Origin: Oegoconia quadripuncta
Lineage: Eukaryota; Arthropoda; Insecta; Lepidoptera; Autostichidae
Assembly (NCBI GenBank): GCA_949316235.1
Contig: OX438758.1
Span: forward strand, 1,337,772 to 1,401,771
Direction of reading: 5' to 3'
DNA length: 64,000 nt
The position numbers and the translations under genes are program-made. The notes beneath the pieces are model-generated. The model was not told the origin of the DNA. It saw only the letters and a list, made by a program, of their open reading frames with translations, and ran no database searches. Of this stretch, positions 46,165-57,011 are shown piece by piece; position 1 is the stretch's first letter, and the number at the start of each line of letters is the position of its first letter.

Positions 46165-48780
46165 TATTACAGTTACATCTGTACGTAACTATGATGCATC
46201 ATGCCATAATGAGCCGGTCACATTACGTCAAGTACACATACGTGTGTTACATCTGTACGTAACTATGACGCATCATGCCATAATGAGCCGGTCACATTAC
46301 GTCAAGTACACATACGAGTGTTACATCTGTACGTAATTATGATGCATCATGCCATAATGAGCCGGTCACATTACGTCAAGTACACATACGAGTGTTACAT
46401 GTGTACGTAACTATGATGCATCATGCCATAATGAGCCGGTCACATTACGTCAAGTAAACATACGAGTGTTACATCTGTACATAACTATGATGCATCATGC
46501 CATAATGAGCCGGTCACATTACGTCAAGTACACATACGTGTGTTACATCTGTACGCAACTATGATGCATCATGCTATAATGAGCTGGTCACATTACGTCA
46601 TGTACACATGCGTGTGTTACATCTGTACGTAACTGTGATGCATCATGCCATAATGAGCCGGTCACATTACGTCAAGTATATGTATACTTGACATATATGT
46701 ATACTTTACACACGTACATACGTGTGTTACATCTGTACGTAACTATGATGCATCATGCCATAATGAGCCGGTCACATTACGTCAAGCACACATACGTGTT
46801 ACATCTGTATGTAACTATGATGCATCATGCCATAATGAGCCGGTCACATTACGTCAAGTACACATACGTGTGTTACATCTGTACGCAACTATGATGCATC
46901 ATGCTATAATGAGCTGGTCACATTACGTCATGTACACATGCGTGTGTTACATCTGTACGTAACTGTGATGCATCATGCCATAATGAGCCGGTCACATTAC
47001 GTCAAGTATATGTATACTTGACGTAATGTGACCGGCTCATTATGGCATGATGCATCATAGTTACGTACAGATGTAACACACGTACATACGTGTGTTACAC
47101 ACGTACATACGTGTGTTACATCTGTACGTAACTATGATGCATCATGCCATAATGAGCCGGTCACATTCCGTCAAGTACTCATTCGTGTGTTACATCTGTA
47201 CGCAACTATGATGCATCATGCTATAATGAGCTGGTCACATTACGTCATGTACACATACGTGTGTTACATCTGTACGTAACTATGATGCATCATGCCATAA
47301 TGAGCAGGTCACATTACGTCAAGTATACATACGTATGTTACATCTGTACGTAACTATGATGCATCATGCCATAATGACCCGGTCACATTACGTCAAGTAC
47401 ACATACGTGTGTTACATCTGTACGTAACTGTGATGCATCATGCCATAATGAGCCGGTCACATTACGTCAAGTATACATACGTATGTTACATCTGTACGTA
47501 ACTATGATGCATCATGCCATAATAAGCCGGTCATATTACGTCAAGTACACATACGTGTGTTACATCTGTATGTAACTATGATGCATCATGCCATAATGAG
47601 CCGGTCACATTACGTCAAGTACACATACGTGTGTTACATCTGTACGTAACTATGATGCATCATACCATAATGAGCCGGTCACATTACATCTAGTACACAT
47701 ACGAGTGTTACATCTGCACGTAACTTTGATGCATCATGCCATAATGAGCCGGTTACATTACATCAAGTACACATACGAGTGTTACATCTGGACGTAACTA
47801 ATGCATCATGCCATAATGAGCCGGTCACATTCCGTCAAGTACTCATTCGTGTGTTACATCTGTACGCAACTATGATGCATCATGCTATAATGAGCTGGTC
47901 ACATTACGTCATGTACACATACGTGTGTTACATCTGTACGTAACTATGATGCATCATGCCATAATGAGCAGGTCACATTACGTCAAGTATACATACGTAT
48001 GTTACATCTGTACGTAACTATGATGCATCATGCCATACTGAGCCGGTCACATTACGTCAAGTACACATACGAGTGTCACATCTGTACGTAACTATGATGC
48101 ATCATGCCATAATGAGCCGGTCACATTCCGTCAAGTACTCATTCGTGTGTTACATCTGTACGTAACTATGATGCATCATGCCAGAATGAGCCGGTCACAT
48201 TACGTCAAGTATACATACGTGGGTTAAATCTGTACGTAACTATGATGCATAATGAGCCGGTCACATTAAGTCAAATAAACATACGAGTGTTACATCTGTA
48301 CGTAACTATGACGCATCATGCCATAATGAGCCGGTCACATTACGTCAAGTACACATACGAGTGTTACATCTGTACGTAACTATGATGCATCATGCCATAA
48401 TGAGCCGGTCACATTACATCAAGTACACATACGTGTGTTACATCTGTACGTAACTATGATGCATCATGCTATAATGAGCTGGTCACATTATGTCAAGTAC
48501 ACATACGTGTGTTACATCTGTACGTAACTGTGATGCATGATGCCATAATGAGCCGGTCACATTACGTCAAGTACACATACGTCTGTTACATCTGTACGTA
48601 ACTGTGATACATCATGCCATAATGAGCCGGTCACATTACGTCAAGTATACATACGTGTGTTACATCTGTACGTAACTATGATGCATCATGCCATAATGAG
48701 CCGGTCACATTACGTCAAATACACATACGAGTGTTACATCTGGACGTAACTATGATGCATCATGCCATAATGAGCCGGTC
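46165..48780 (-). repeat. 74-bp tandem array, right arm of E
   Basis: The unit GTTACATCTGTACGTAACTA then GATGCATCATGCCATAATGA and GCCGGTCACATTACGTCAAG repeats every 74 bases (46172, 46246, 46320) for about 35 copies. Reverse complemented, its core CATTATGGCATGATGCATC matches the left arm's CATTACGGCATGATGTATC. Short frames here are artefacts of the repeat. Confidence 0.92.
46680..47100. repeat. Internal inversion/palindrome within the right array
   Basis: At about 47006-47090 one unit runs backwards (CTTGACGTAATGTGACCGGC to CAGATGTAACACACGTAC) and meets forward units head to head. A shorter palindromic joint (TATGTATACTTGACATATAT) is at about 46678. The arms could form a long hairpin. Confidence 0.75.
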
Positions 48781-49343
48781 TACACTACGTTATATGTAGT
48801 TACATCTGTAAGGAAATATGATGCATCATGCTGTAATGAGCCGGTCACATTACGTTAATTTAGCAAGACCAGTACATATACGTGTATTGCATCTGTAAGT
48901 AAGTATGATGCATCATGCTGTAACGAGCCGGTAACGTTACGTAACCTCTGAAAGACCGGCACATACGTATTTAACACTAGTATATGAGTATGATACATCA
49001 AGATGTTATGCGCCGGTCACATTGCAATAACTTTGAGCGACCAGTACACATAATGTATGTTGCATCAGTAAGTAAATATGATGTATCATGTTGTTATGAG
49101 TCGGTTACATAACAATAATTTATAAATAACAGTACATACGTAGGTCACACTAATAGGTTAGTAAGTATGATACATCATGATGTAATAGACCGGTCACATT
49201 ACGATAACTTTAAAAGACCCAGTACCATATGATATCACATCATGTCGTAATGAGCGAGCAACACTGCATTTCCTGCGAAATAACATTAAATATTAAGTAA
49301 ATATGATGCAAAGGACTAATAACTATTTTAATCTAACGTGGTG
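48781..49343. repeat. Degenerate units at the outer side of right array
   Basis: Units with GTACATACG, ATGATGCATCATG and GCCGGT persist with growing differences to about 49260, as the left array does at its inner side. Confidence 0.6.
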
Positions 49344-49447
49344 GTACAGTCGACCGCAGCTCAAGCGTAACATTTTAGTTCGAGTTTAAACCTTAGCGCC
49401 GTATAATAAGAGTCACCTGTGTTACACTTGACGTGCTGTCGACTGTA
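49344..49447. mobile_element. Small foldback element near right end of E
   Basis: TACAGTCGACCGCAGCTCAA at 49344 is mirrored by the sequence ending GTCGACTGTA at 49447, with arms of about 30 bases. It may be a TA-type MITE. Confidence 0.5.
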
Positions 49448-49882
49448 CTATAATGCGCGCCATCTTTACCTTTTACGAAGAAGTCGGGGTAGCTCCGTTT
49501 TTTCGTGACACACCACCAGTATACATAAGCAGACTCATTATCTTGTTAACTTATACGTAATTCTTGGTGAAATAACATTACATACTAATCTCACGTGGAG
49601 ATACGTATAACGTAGCGTCATCATTGTGTACGTGCTAATCAAGCTAGCTCCGTTCTTTCATGTTGCTACACTATTATTAATGATGCAGCGTCTTTGTACT
49701 TGCCTTACTGAAAGCCCATTAAGAAGAAAGATGGCACATATAAACGAATCAGTACACGGCAGCATTATTAATTGAGTAGCGCCTAAATTACAGATGCAGG
49801 CTACGTAATATGTAATAAGTTGCCTATACATGCGTAAGTAGCAAACCGGAAGCTACGTGTACGTAGCTTTTTTCTCTCAGTG

Positions 49883-50104
49883 TGGCTTCGGACTAAGCTC
49901 ATATACATGAATACTCCCGAATTAGTAGACGGAGAAGACTTCAGTACAGGGACAATCAGAAACGGAAGTTGGAGAAGCATTCCTACGGCAGGAGTAGACG
50001 AATTAATGACACCGCTATCTTCTAACAACTATTCACGAAATGCAAAAGATCTGCGCGATAGATATGCTGACTATTTTGTCGGGAAAAGTTTCATGGCAAG
50101 ATAG
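49883..50104 (+). pseudogene. Harbinger D transposase, part after element E
   Basis: The frame resumes as LRTKLIYMNTPELVDGEDF and ends NAKDLRDRYADYFVGKSF plus three residues and a stop at 50104. This is the usual C-terminal DLRDxxxxYF region of Harbinger transposases. TG at 49883-49884 is the second copy of the duplicated target. The next base, 49885, completes the split Trp codon. Confidence 0.87.
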
Positions 50105-50232
50105 AATGATTGCGTAAATATTGTATGTTTATTTAAGTAATATTATAAAAATGGCTCTGTTCACGATTTACCTATTATAATTTATAATATGCGAACAAGA
50201 ATAACTATTTAATAAATAATAATAAGACTTAC

Positions 50233-50568
50233 CATGTTATCTTTACTGTTTCTTCCTTCTATCACTGGCTTTAAAAAGCGGTCAGCTACAGAAAACCAAA
50301 TTAATTGAGGTCTGTATATATCATCCTCTCCCGCGCCACTCTTCTTTGACTTTGCTACCTTACTGGCCTCTCTTTTATACGTGGTTCGTATATTTTTTAT
50401 CTTCAATTTAAGCTCTTCAACTGTTATGGACAAACGCATTTCTTGAATAATAGATTTAAGAGCCGCTAAACGTACATTATTGTTCCTGTAATCTTGTTCT
50501 CTTGGGTTCCATAAGCATGGATGCATTTCATAGCATTCCAAAAACTGTATGGTGTTATTTTTATTCAT
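50233..50568 (-). CDS. Harbinger D MADF protein, exon 1
   Basis: The ATG at 50568 opens MNKNNTIQFLECYEMHPCLW. A full MADF domain follows (IRTTYKREASKVAKSKKSG) and IWFSVADRFLKPVIEG, up to a donor GTAAGT at 50232. It is 112 codons, phase 0, which fits exon 2 at 24250. Confidence 0.8.
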
Positions 50569-50853
50569 GGTTGTTACGATACATGTACACAGAAACGCTG
50601 TAGTAAATAAATACACGTGCGTGCGCGAAACACCTTCATGCGGCGGGCGATCGCCTGCAACTGATCGTTTACACGGTCGATTTTAGTCACCAGTCGCATG
50701 CGGCCGGTTGCCGCGCGGCCAAAGTCGGATGCTACCTAACTTTGGGGCTTGCGGCTTTAGTCACTTGCAACTTAGTCGAATTGCCATTTAGACGGTCGAT
50801 TTTCGCCGTGCGGCATAAATCGTGCGGCTTTAGTCACCCGTGTAAACCCCGCA
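50569..50853. promoter_or_regulatory. Harbinger D right subterminal region
   Basis: GC-rich, with repeated CGGTCGATTTT and GCGGCTTTAGTCAC motifs in both orientations. The same motifs occur inside the left end (22988-23100). They are probable transposase-binding sites and the promoter region of the MADF gene, by position. Confidence 0.5.
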
Positions 50854-52176
50854 TAACAACGCAATAAACCAGTAGTTCTTCCTTACCTCGTAAAGTAGTT
50901 TTAAATTGATTTGATCCGTTGAAACAACTGTCCCCGCATTTAAAGTCACTGTTTTCAAAATGTTGAAGTTACTCTTTAAACAGTTGTAACAACGCAATAA
51001 ACCAGTAGTTCTTCCCTACCTAGCAAAGTACTTTTAAATAAATTTCATGCGTTGAAACAACTGTCCTCACATTTAAAGTCACTGTTTTTAAAATGTTGAA
51101 GTTACTGTTTAAAGAGTTGTAACAACACAATAAACCAGTGGTTCTTCCCTACCTAGCAAAGTTTTTTTAAATGGATTTGATGCGTTGAAATAACTGGCCT
51201 CACAGTTAAAGTTATTGTTTTTAAAACGTTTAAGTTACTGTGTAAACAGTTGTAATAACGCAATAATCCAGTAGTTCTTCCCTACCTAGCAAAGTTTTTT
51301 TAAATGGATTTGATGCGTTGAAATAACTGTCCTCACAGTTAAAGTTATTGTTTTTAAAACGTCTAGGTTACTGTGTAAACAGTTGTAATAACGCAATAAT
51401 CCAGTAGTTCTTCCCTACCTCGTAAAGTAGTTTTAAATGGATTTGATCCGTTGAAACAACTGTCTTCACATTTAAAGTCACTGTTGTTAAAATGTTGAAG
51501 TTACTGTTTAAACAGCTGTATCAACGCAATAATCCAGTAGTTCTTCCTTACCTCGTAAAGTAGTTTTAAATGGATTTGATCCGTTGAAACAACTGTCTTC
51601 ACATTTAAAGTCACTGTTTTTTTAAATGTTGAAGTTACTGTTTAAATAGTTGTAACAACGCAATAAACCAGTAGTTCTACCCTACCTAGCAAAGTACTTT
51701 TAAATGGATTTGATGCGTTGAAACGACTATCCTCACATTTAAAGTTACTGTTTTTAAAAGGTTACATGTACTGTATAAACAGTTGTAACAACGCAATAAA
51801 CCAGTAGTTCTTCTCTACCTTGTAAAATACTTTTAAATGGATTTGATCCGTTGAAACAACTGCCCTCACATTTAAAATCACTGTTTTTAAAATGTTGAAG
51901 TTACTGTTTAAACAGTTGTAACAACGCAATAAACCAGTGGTTCTTCCCTACCTAGCAAAATACTTTTAAATGGATTTAATGCGTTGAAACAACTGTCCTC
52001 ACATTCAAAGTTACTGTTTTTAAAACGTTTAATGTACTGTATAAACAGTTGTAACAACGCAATAAACCAGTAGTTCTTCCCTACCTTGTAAAGTAGTTTT
52101 AAATGGATTTGATACGTTGAAATAACTGCCCTCACATTTAAAGTTACTGTTTTTAAACCGTTGAAGTTACTGTTTA
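50854..52176 (+). repeat. 133-bp tandem array
   Basis: The motif AACGCAATAAACCAGTAGTT recurs at 133-base steps (GCAATAA at 50861, 50994, 51127, 51260, 51393, 51526, 51660, 51793, 51926 and 52059), about ten copies. Units contain ACAGTTGTAA and GAAACAACTGTC, which are inverses of each other. Harbinger D inserted within ACAGTTGTAA at its left edge. Confidence 0.92.
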
Positions 52177-52609
52177 ATCAATTACATATGGTTGTATTAC
52201 GATACGTATGACAATTATACTGTTAAGTGTGTTATTATAACTGTTTTGTGAAGTAAATCCGACCTAATTGAACAGTTAATTCTACTGGTGCAATACTGTC
52301 CGAAATTGTGAGGTCTATTGACGAAAAGTGACAGTATTTTTTAATTTGCATTCCAGTTGTTTTTACCGACATGTACTGACTGTACAGTTGCATTAACTGT
52401 TTGTACATTAAATGTAACTGTTGTTGCACATTTGACTAACTTCAAAAGTACATGTTGCTACATGAAAAGTAATATTTACTGTGCAAAAAGTAAGTCTTAC
52501 TGTTCATTGAGTACATTTTACCGTTGGACCTTCAACTGTTTTCAATCAGTTGGGCGTACTTAACGATTTCGGTTGTATCAACTGAAAAATAAGTACCTTT
52601 TTTTTTATA
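52177..52609. other. Divergent ACTGTT-rich continuation of the array
   Basis: Many loosely spaced ACTGTT or AACAGT motifs continue the theme of the 133-bp unit without a fixed period. No gene was found. Confidence 0.45.
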
Positions 52610-52658
52610 TATATGAGAGGGCGGCAAACGAGCATGCGGGTCACCTGATGGAAAGCAA

Positions 52659-53072
52659 TCACCGCCGCCCATGGACACCCGCAACACCAAAAGGGTCACA
52701 GATGCGTTGCCGGCCTTTGAGGAAGGTGTAGGCTCGTTTCTTGAAGGTTCCAATTTCGTACTCGTTCGGGAATACCGCTGCCGGAAGTCCGTTCCACAGG
52801 GTGGTCGTACGTGGTAAGAAGTTTCTTGAGAAACGTACAGTGGTAGACTTCCACTCATCCAGGTGATGTGGATGGAAATTTAATTTTCGGCGAGAAGTGT
52901 ATCGGTTAAATTGAGCAGCGGGTATTAGCTCGAACAGTTCTTCAGAACACTCCCCATGAAATATGCGATAGAGAATGCAGAGGGACGCGACGTCTCTTCG
53001 CAACGCCAGGGGATCCAGTCGGTCAGTGAGACTCTCTTGGCCGATAATTCGGACTGCGCGACGTTGAACGCG
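52659..53072 (-). pseudogene. LINE 2 C-terminal part
   Basis: It continues the reading LLPFD from 57012 as [19 protein letters not shown], then [39 protein letters not shown] and a GRQRICDP ending. The LWNGLP motif and the stop near the tail are typical of arthropod LINE C-termini. Confidence 0.72.
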
Positions 53073-53294
53073 GTCAAAGTCAAAGTCAAAAAATATTTAT
53101 TTCGTAGGATAAAGATTATCACTTGAAAACGTCACATTTTTTATCTTAATATTAAAATTATTGACATTTTTGCTCATTCGCAAAGCAGATTCCCCAGAGA
53201 AGAACGAGCAAGAAACTCAAGGGTTGCTCTTTTAAATAAGTTTGGGTTACAATTATATTATATTGTATAATTAGGCTGAATATCGCCGAGCGGT

Positions 53295-56216
53295 CTATGT
53301 CCATGCTTGCTTATCATCCAGATAGTCAGAAATTTTATAATAGCCTTTGGTAAATAATGTCTGTTTTATGATGGTTTTGAATTTATTTAAAGGTAAATTT
53401 TGAATGTCCACTGGAACCTTATAATAAAAGCGTATACATTGCCCCTTAAATGACTTAGTGACTTTGTGTAAACGGCTGGCATGAACAGCAAGTTTATTTT
53501 TATATCTGGTATTAACATTATGTATATCACTATTTTTCTTAAACGATTCTATATTTTTTCTTACATACATTAAGTTTTCGTAAATATATTGCGATGCTAA
53601 TGTTAATATATTAATTTCTTTAAATTTATTCCTAAGAGACACTCTGGGGCCCAGTTTGTAAATCGCGCGAACCGCTCGTTTCTGCAGAACAAAGATACAA
53701 TTTATGTCCGCGGCATTTCCCCACAACAGAATGCCGTAGGTCAGTATACTATGGAAATAACTGAAATAGACCAACCTCGCGGTATCCACATCGGTTAAAT
53801 AACGTATTTTTTTAATCGCAAACACTGCAGAACTGAGGCGCTTCGCTAACTTATCGATGTGTGGACCCCACTGCAGTCCTTTATCCAATGTAATACCTAG
53901 GAATAAAGTAGTGTCCACAAGCTCCAACTCTTCGTTTTTTACTAACACTTTAGTGGCTACCTGTTTGACATTTGGTAGTGAAAACTTTATACATTTGGTT
54001 TTTTTCTCATTAAGGAGTAGATTATTTGTTGTGAACCACTCAACCACCTTAGAGATAGCATTATTTACGTCGTCAAGAGATGTCTGTTTTCTTTTAACTT
54101 TGAATAGTAAAGAAGTGTCATCAGCAAATATTGTTATCTCATGGTTGCCGTCTATGCAATTTGGTAAGTCATTAATATAAACAAGAAACAGGAACGGCCC
54201 GAGAATTGAGCCCTGTGGAACACCTATGCAAACGGCAGACCCTGACGATCTCTCACCATTCACATCCACCTTCTGAACTCGATTACACAAGTACGATTCT
54301 AAGAGTTCGAGGGCACGGCCCGCAATACCATAATGGCGTAATTTCCTGACCAGACCATCATGATGTACACAATCAAAAGCCTTTGACAGGTCACAGAAAA
54401 TACCAATAGCATCTTGAGAATCTTCCCATGCTTCAAAGATATGCTCAATAAGCTCAACACCAGCATCGGTTGTTGAGAGACCCCGTGTGAATCCAAATTG
54501 CTTTGAAGTCATTAAGTTATTGATATTGAAATAAGACAGCAATTGATTTAGAATTAGTTTTTCGAAAATTTTACTAAAAGTCGGTAGGATTGATATGGGT
54601 CTAAAATTAGTGGGGTCTGATGTACTACCGGCTTTGAATAATGGAATTACTTTACTCTGTTTCATCAGGTCAGGAAACACACCACTTTCCACACATTTAT
54701 TAAAAATACAGGCTAAATGTGGTGCAACGCAATCAATGATAGAGCTAACTATTTTAACAGAAAGACCATAGAGGTCAGCGGTTTTTTTAATTTGCAAAGA
54801 TTTAAATGCTTTCGTAATATCACTGGGACTAACGTGTCTAAATATATTTAATTCCACACTTGGAGTATCGCTTCGCATTTTAAGTAAAGATTCAGCTACG
54901 GTGGGAGATGAATTAAGTGATTTGGTGGTTAAAATTGGAATCTCTGTGAAAAATTTTTCAAATGCCTCTGCAACTTCTAAGTCCGTATTAAGAACACAAT
55001 TATTAATTTTTAATTGAATATTAGAACTATAAGCCTTGATTTTTCCAGCTTCGCTGTTTATAACTTTCCATGTAGTTTTCACAATATTTGCACTATTTTT
55101 AATTTTAGTTTTAATAAAATTTGCCTTCGCTACGGCACAAACACGTTTAAATATTTTTGAATAATTTCGAACATAATCAACAAAACCCGGATTAGAGTTA
55201 TATGTTCTTTCGTTATAAAGTTCATATAACTTTCGGCGACTTCTATGAATTCCCACAGTCGCCCAATCAGTGAACATCAGACAACTGTTTATTTTTATAC
55301 TTTTTGCTTTGAAAACATTCTCGCACTCCTTTCTTACCAATGTGAACAATGAATTATACATCTCATCGGGATTGTCACAAATAATATGTGTCAATTTATA
55401 TAATTTTTCTTTAACATTATTTCGAAATTGGTCTAACCGAGCGTCATTTACAGGTACACATGTAATATTTTTTACCAATGTCTTGCTAAAGGGAACTTTA
55501 ATCGTAACTAACTGTCCACAGTGATCTGAGGGTAATTTATTTATAATTGATTTTCCACTGAGATCGAAGTTTGCGAAAATATTATCAATGCAAGAGGCCG
55601 TAGTCGATGTTATTCTGGTAGGAGCCGAAAAATTGTGAACAAGATTGTAACTTAGAAACAAAGATTTAAGTCTACTGCTTAGACTACTGCCTTCTAATAA
55701 ATTAATATTAAAGTCACCGCAAACTACAATAAGTTTGTTATTATTACTAATTTTATGCAAAGCTTCATCCATAATTTCTTCAAATAATTCATAAGATGAA
55801 GAAGGGGGTTTGTATACGCTTATTACAATAAGCCGCTCAAGCTCTATACAGGCCAATTCAGTTGTTCGCTCAACAGAAAGACTCACAATATCTAAGCGCT
55901 CTTTGTACTTTAATTTATTATTTGCAATAATTAAAGAACCGCCACGTATTGCTTTTTTCCTACTGTATGAACTCGCAACCTGGTGATTTTTGAAGCTAAA
56001 CATGAATTGATTCTGTTTTAACCAGTGTTCAGTAATACATAAAATATCAACATTGTGACAATTCATGAATAGCTCAACCTCCAGCTCTTTGCCCATTATG
56101 CCCTGAATATTTTGATGTACTAGGTTTATATTAGAAAACTTACATTGAATTGAGGGCTCAATTTTTTTAACTGAGGGGCAGTTATTATTTTTAAATTCTT
56201 TATGTAATTTTAACAA
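53295..56216 (-). CDS. CR1-like ORF2: endonuclease and reverse transcriptase (973 aa)
   Basis: The N-terminal endonuclease shows NLVHQNIQGIMGKELE, ILCITEHWL, VVCGDFNINLL and LPSDHCGQLV in the expected order. The reverse transcriptase shows FRPISILPTFSKIFEKL, DLSKAFDCVHHDGL, GVPQGSILGPFLFLVYINDL and the catalytic FADDTSLLF. The C-terminus is KGYYKISDYLDDKQAW. The frame has no break over its full length, which is complete for ORF2 of this group. ORF1 just upstream is truncated, so it may not transpose alone, though the enzyme could act on other copies. Confidence 0.9.
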   Translation of the reverse strand: MLKLHKEFKNNNCPSVKKIEPSIQCKFSNINLVHQNIQGIMGKELEVELFMNCHNVDILCITEHWLKQNQFMFSFKNHQVASSYSRKKAIRGGSLIIANNKLKYKERLDIVSLSVERTTELACIELERLIVISVYKPPSSSYELFEEIMDEALHKISNNNKLIVVCGDFNINLLEGSSLSSRLKSLFLSYNLVHNFSAPTRITSTTASCIDNIFANFDLSGKSIINKLPSDHCGQLVTIKVPFSKTLVKNITCVPVNDARLDQFRNNVKEKLYKLTHIICDNPDEMYNSLFTLVRKECENVFKAKSIKINSCLMFTDWATVGIHRSRRKLYELYNERTYNSNPGFVDYVRNYSKIFKRVCAVAKANFIKTKIKNSANIVKTTWKVINSEAGKIKAYSSNIQLKINNCVLNTDLEVAEAFEKFFTEIPILTTKSLNSSPTVAESLLKMRSDTPSVELNIFRHVSPSDITKAFKSLQIKKTADLYGLSVKIVSSIIDCVAPHLACIFNKCVESGVFPDLMKQSKVIPLFKAGSTSDPTNFRPISILPTFSKIFEKLILNQLLSYFNINNLMTSKQFGFTRGLSTTDAGVELIEHIFEAWEDSQDAIGIFCDLSKAFDCVHHDGLVRKLRHYGIAGRALELLESYLCNRVQKVDVNGERSSGSAVCIGVPQGSILGPFLFLVYINDLPNCIDGNHEITIFADDTSLLFKVKRKQTSLDDVNNAISKVVEWFTTNNLLLNEKKTKCIKFSLPNVKQVATKVLVKNEELELVDTTLFLGITLDKGLQWGPHIDKLAKRLSSAVFAIKKIRYLTDVDTARLVYFSYFHSILTYGILLWGNAADINCIFVLQKRAVRAIYKLGPRVSLRNKFKEINILTLASQYIYENLMYVRKNIESFKKNSDIHNVNTRYKNKLAVHASRLHKVTKSFKGQCIRFYYKVPVDIQNLPLNKFKTIIKQTLFTKGYYKISDYLDDKQAWT

Positions 56217-56248
56217 AGTGCCAGAGTTACCCTCTGTTGTCTTATATA

Positions 56249-57011
56249 TTAATTTAAATTACTTAGAAATGATTCCAAGGATTGCTCAATGTCAATTGAC
56301 TGTTCAATAAAAACAGTTGTCGTGTTTGCCAATGACTTGGCAGAATTAACGATATAATATGATAGCAACTTAGCTATTTGTCGCATGCAATATTTAGACA
56401 GATAATAATAATTATCTTTAGTCAAGCTATGACAATTTTTAATAAATTTATTTGTGTCTATTATATGAAATTTATCATCATGACATGTCATATTATGCAA
56501 TAGCATATTTAAATTATGTCTAATAACATTTTCATTCTCTGTCAGACCTTGGCTAAAAGGCAGCGCAAACAAAATAATTTTGGTAACATTGTTCAAATTA
56601 TTAAATTTTGAAAATAATTGTATAATTTTTTTCCTGCTGGCATTTCCCCTTCTGCCAATGAGTACAACAAGAGTTGTGTTTTCCTTAAAATTGTAAGATA
56701 ATATCTTGTCTAATATGTCAATATAGGTGGCACCGGGCATACAAATATTAATTATTGACTGCTCCAGGTTACGGGTAAGTTGCAAACCCATACCTTTACC
56801 AATTTCATCACTGAACATTACTATATCATGCATATTATTTGAAACGGATGGAGAGGAGGAATTGGAATTGGACCGAGCAGCAACACAAGGCACCTGCATC
56901 GTTGGCAAGGACGGGGGGATGTCACATACAGATGGCACGGATGGAACACAATGCAATGAGGTTTGAGCACAATTACACTGTAAATTGTTTGTCAACGATT
57001 CAAACCAAAAG
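56249..57011 (-). pseudogene. CR1-like ORF1, C-terminal part with esterase-like region
   Basis: The frame joins LINE 1 sequence at 57011 and ends at 56249, 33 bases before ORF2. It has a Ser/Asn-rich linker, then DIVMFSDEIGKGMGLQL and NTTLVVLIGRRGNASRKK, resembling the SGNH/esterase-like region of CR1-group ORF1 proteins. The N-terminus is lost. Confidence 0.6.

Larger units (their letters stand above)
24836..49882. mobile_element. Giant 25-kb transposon E with CACTG ends
   Basis: The terminal inverted repeats are 23 bases and perfect, starting CACTGAGAGAAAAAAGCTAC at 24836, with the complement ending at 49882. The target, transposase exon 2 of Harbinger D, has TG on both sides (24834-24835 and 49883-49884). 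Removing E plus one TG restores AAC TGG CTT (LHNWLR) in frame, which proves the limits. Inside each end are long tandem arrays in opposite orientation with a shared core. The interior carries a SAM-domain gene, MITEs, a duplication, a triplication, a LINE and a Harbinger relic. The CACTG ends and 2-bp duplication recall CACTA/CMC elements, but no such transposase was recognised. The family is undecided. Confidence 0.88.
22988..50853 (+). mobile_element. Harbinger D, split by giant element E
   Basis: The ends are TGGGGGGTTTACACGGGT at 22988 and, reverse complemented, TGCGGGGTTTACACGGGT ending at 50853 (one mismatch in 18). The direct duplication TAA is at 22985-22987 and 50854-50856. GC-rich subterminal repeats (CGTGCGGC, GTCGCATGCGGC) occur at both sides. 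Without element E (24836-49882 plus one TG) it would be about 2.8 kb, the size of Harbinger B. Its transposase is restored in frame by that removal. Its MADF gene has one nonsense codon. Confidence 0.88.
53073..57011 (-). mobile_element. LINE 1: CR1-like non-LTR retrotransposon, 5'-truncated in ORF1
   Basis: It begins within ORF1 at 57011 and ends in a (TTTGAC)n tail at 53091-53073. The target in LINE 2 reads TTTTGAC, so tail and target share the motif. The length is about 3.9 kb with an intact ORF2. The family is inferred from the ORF2 style and C-terminus. Confidence 0.82.

Noticed and set aside
46145..46894. Open frames with MTHHAIMSRSHYV repeats
   Set aside because: They are frames through the 74-base array with no protein features.
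24836..49882. E as a Polinton/Maverick
   Set aside because: No polymerase, integrase or capsid-like genes were seen. The ends start CACTG and the duplication is 2 bases, not 6.
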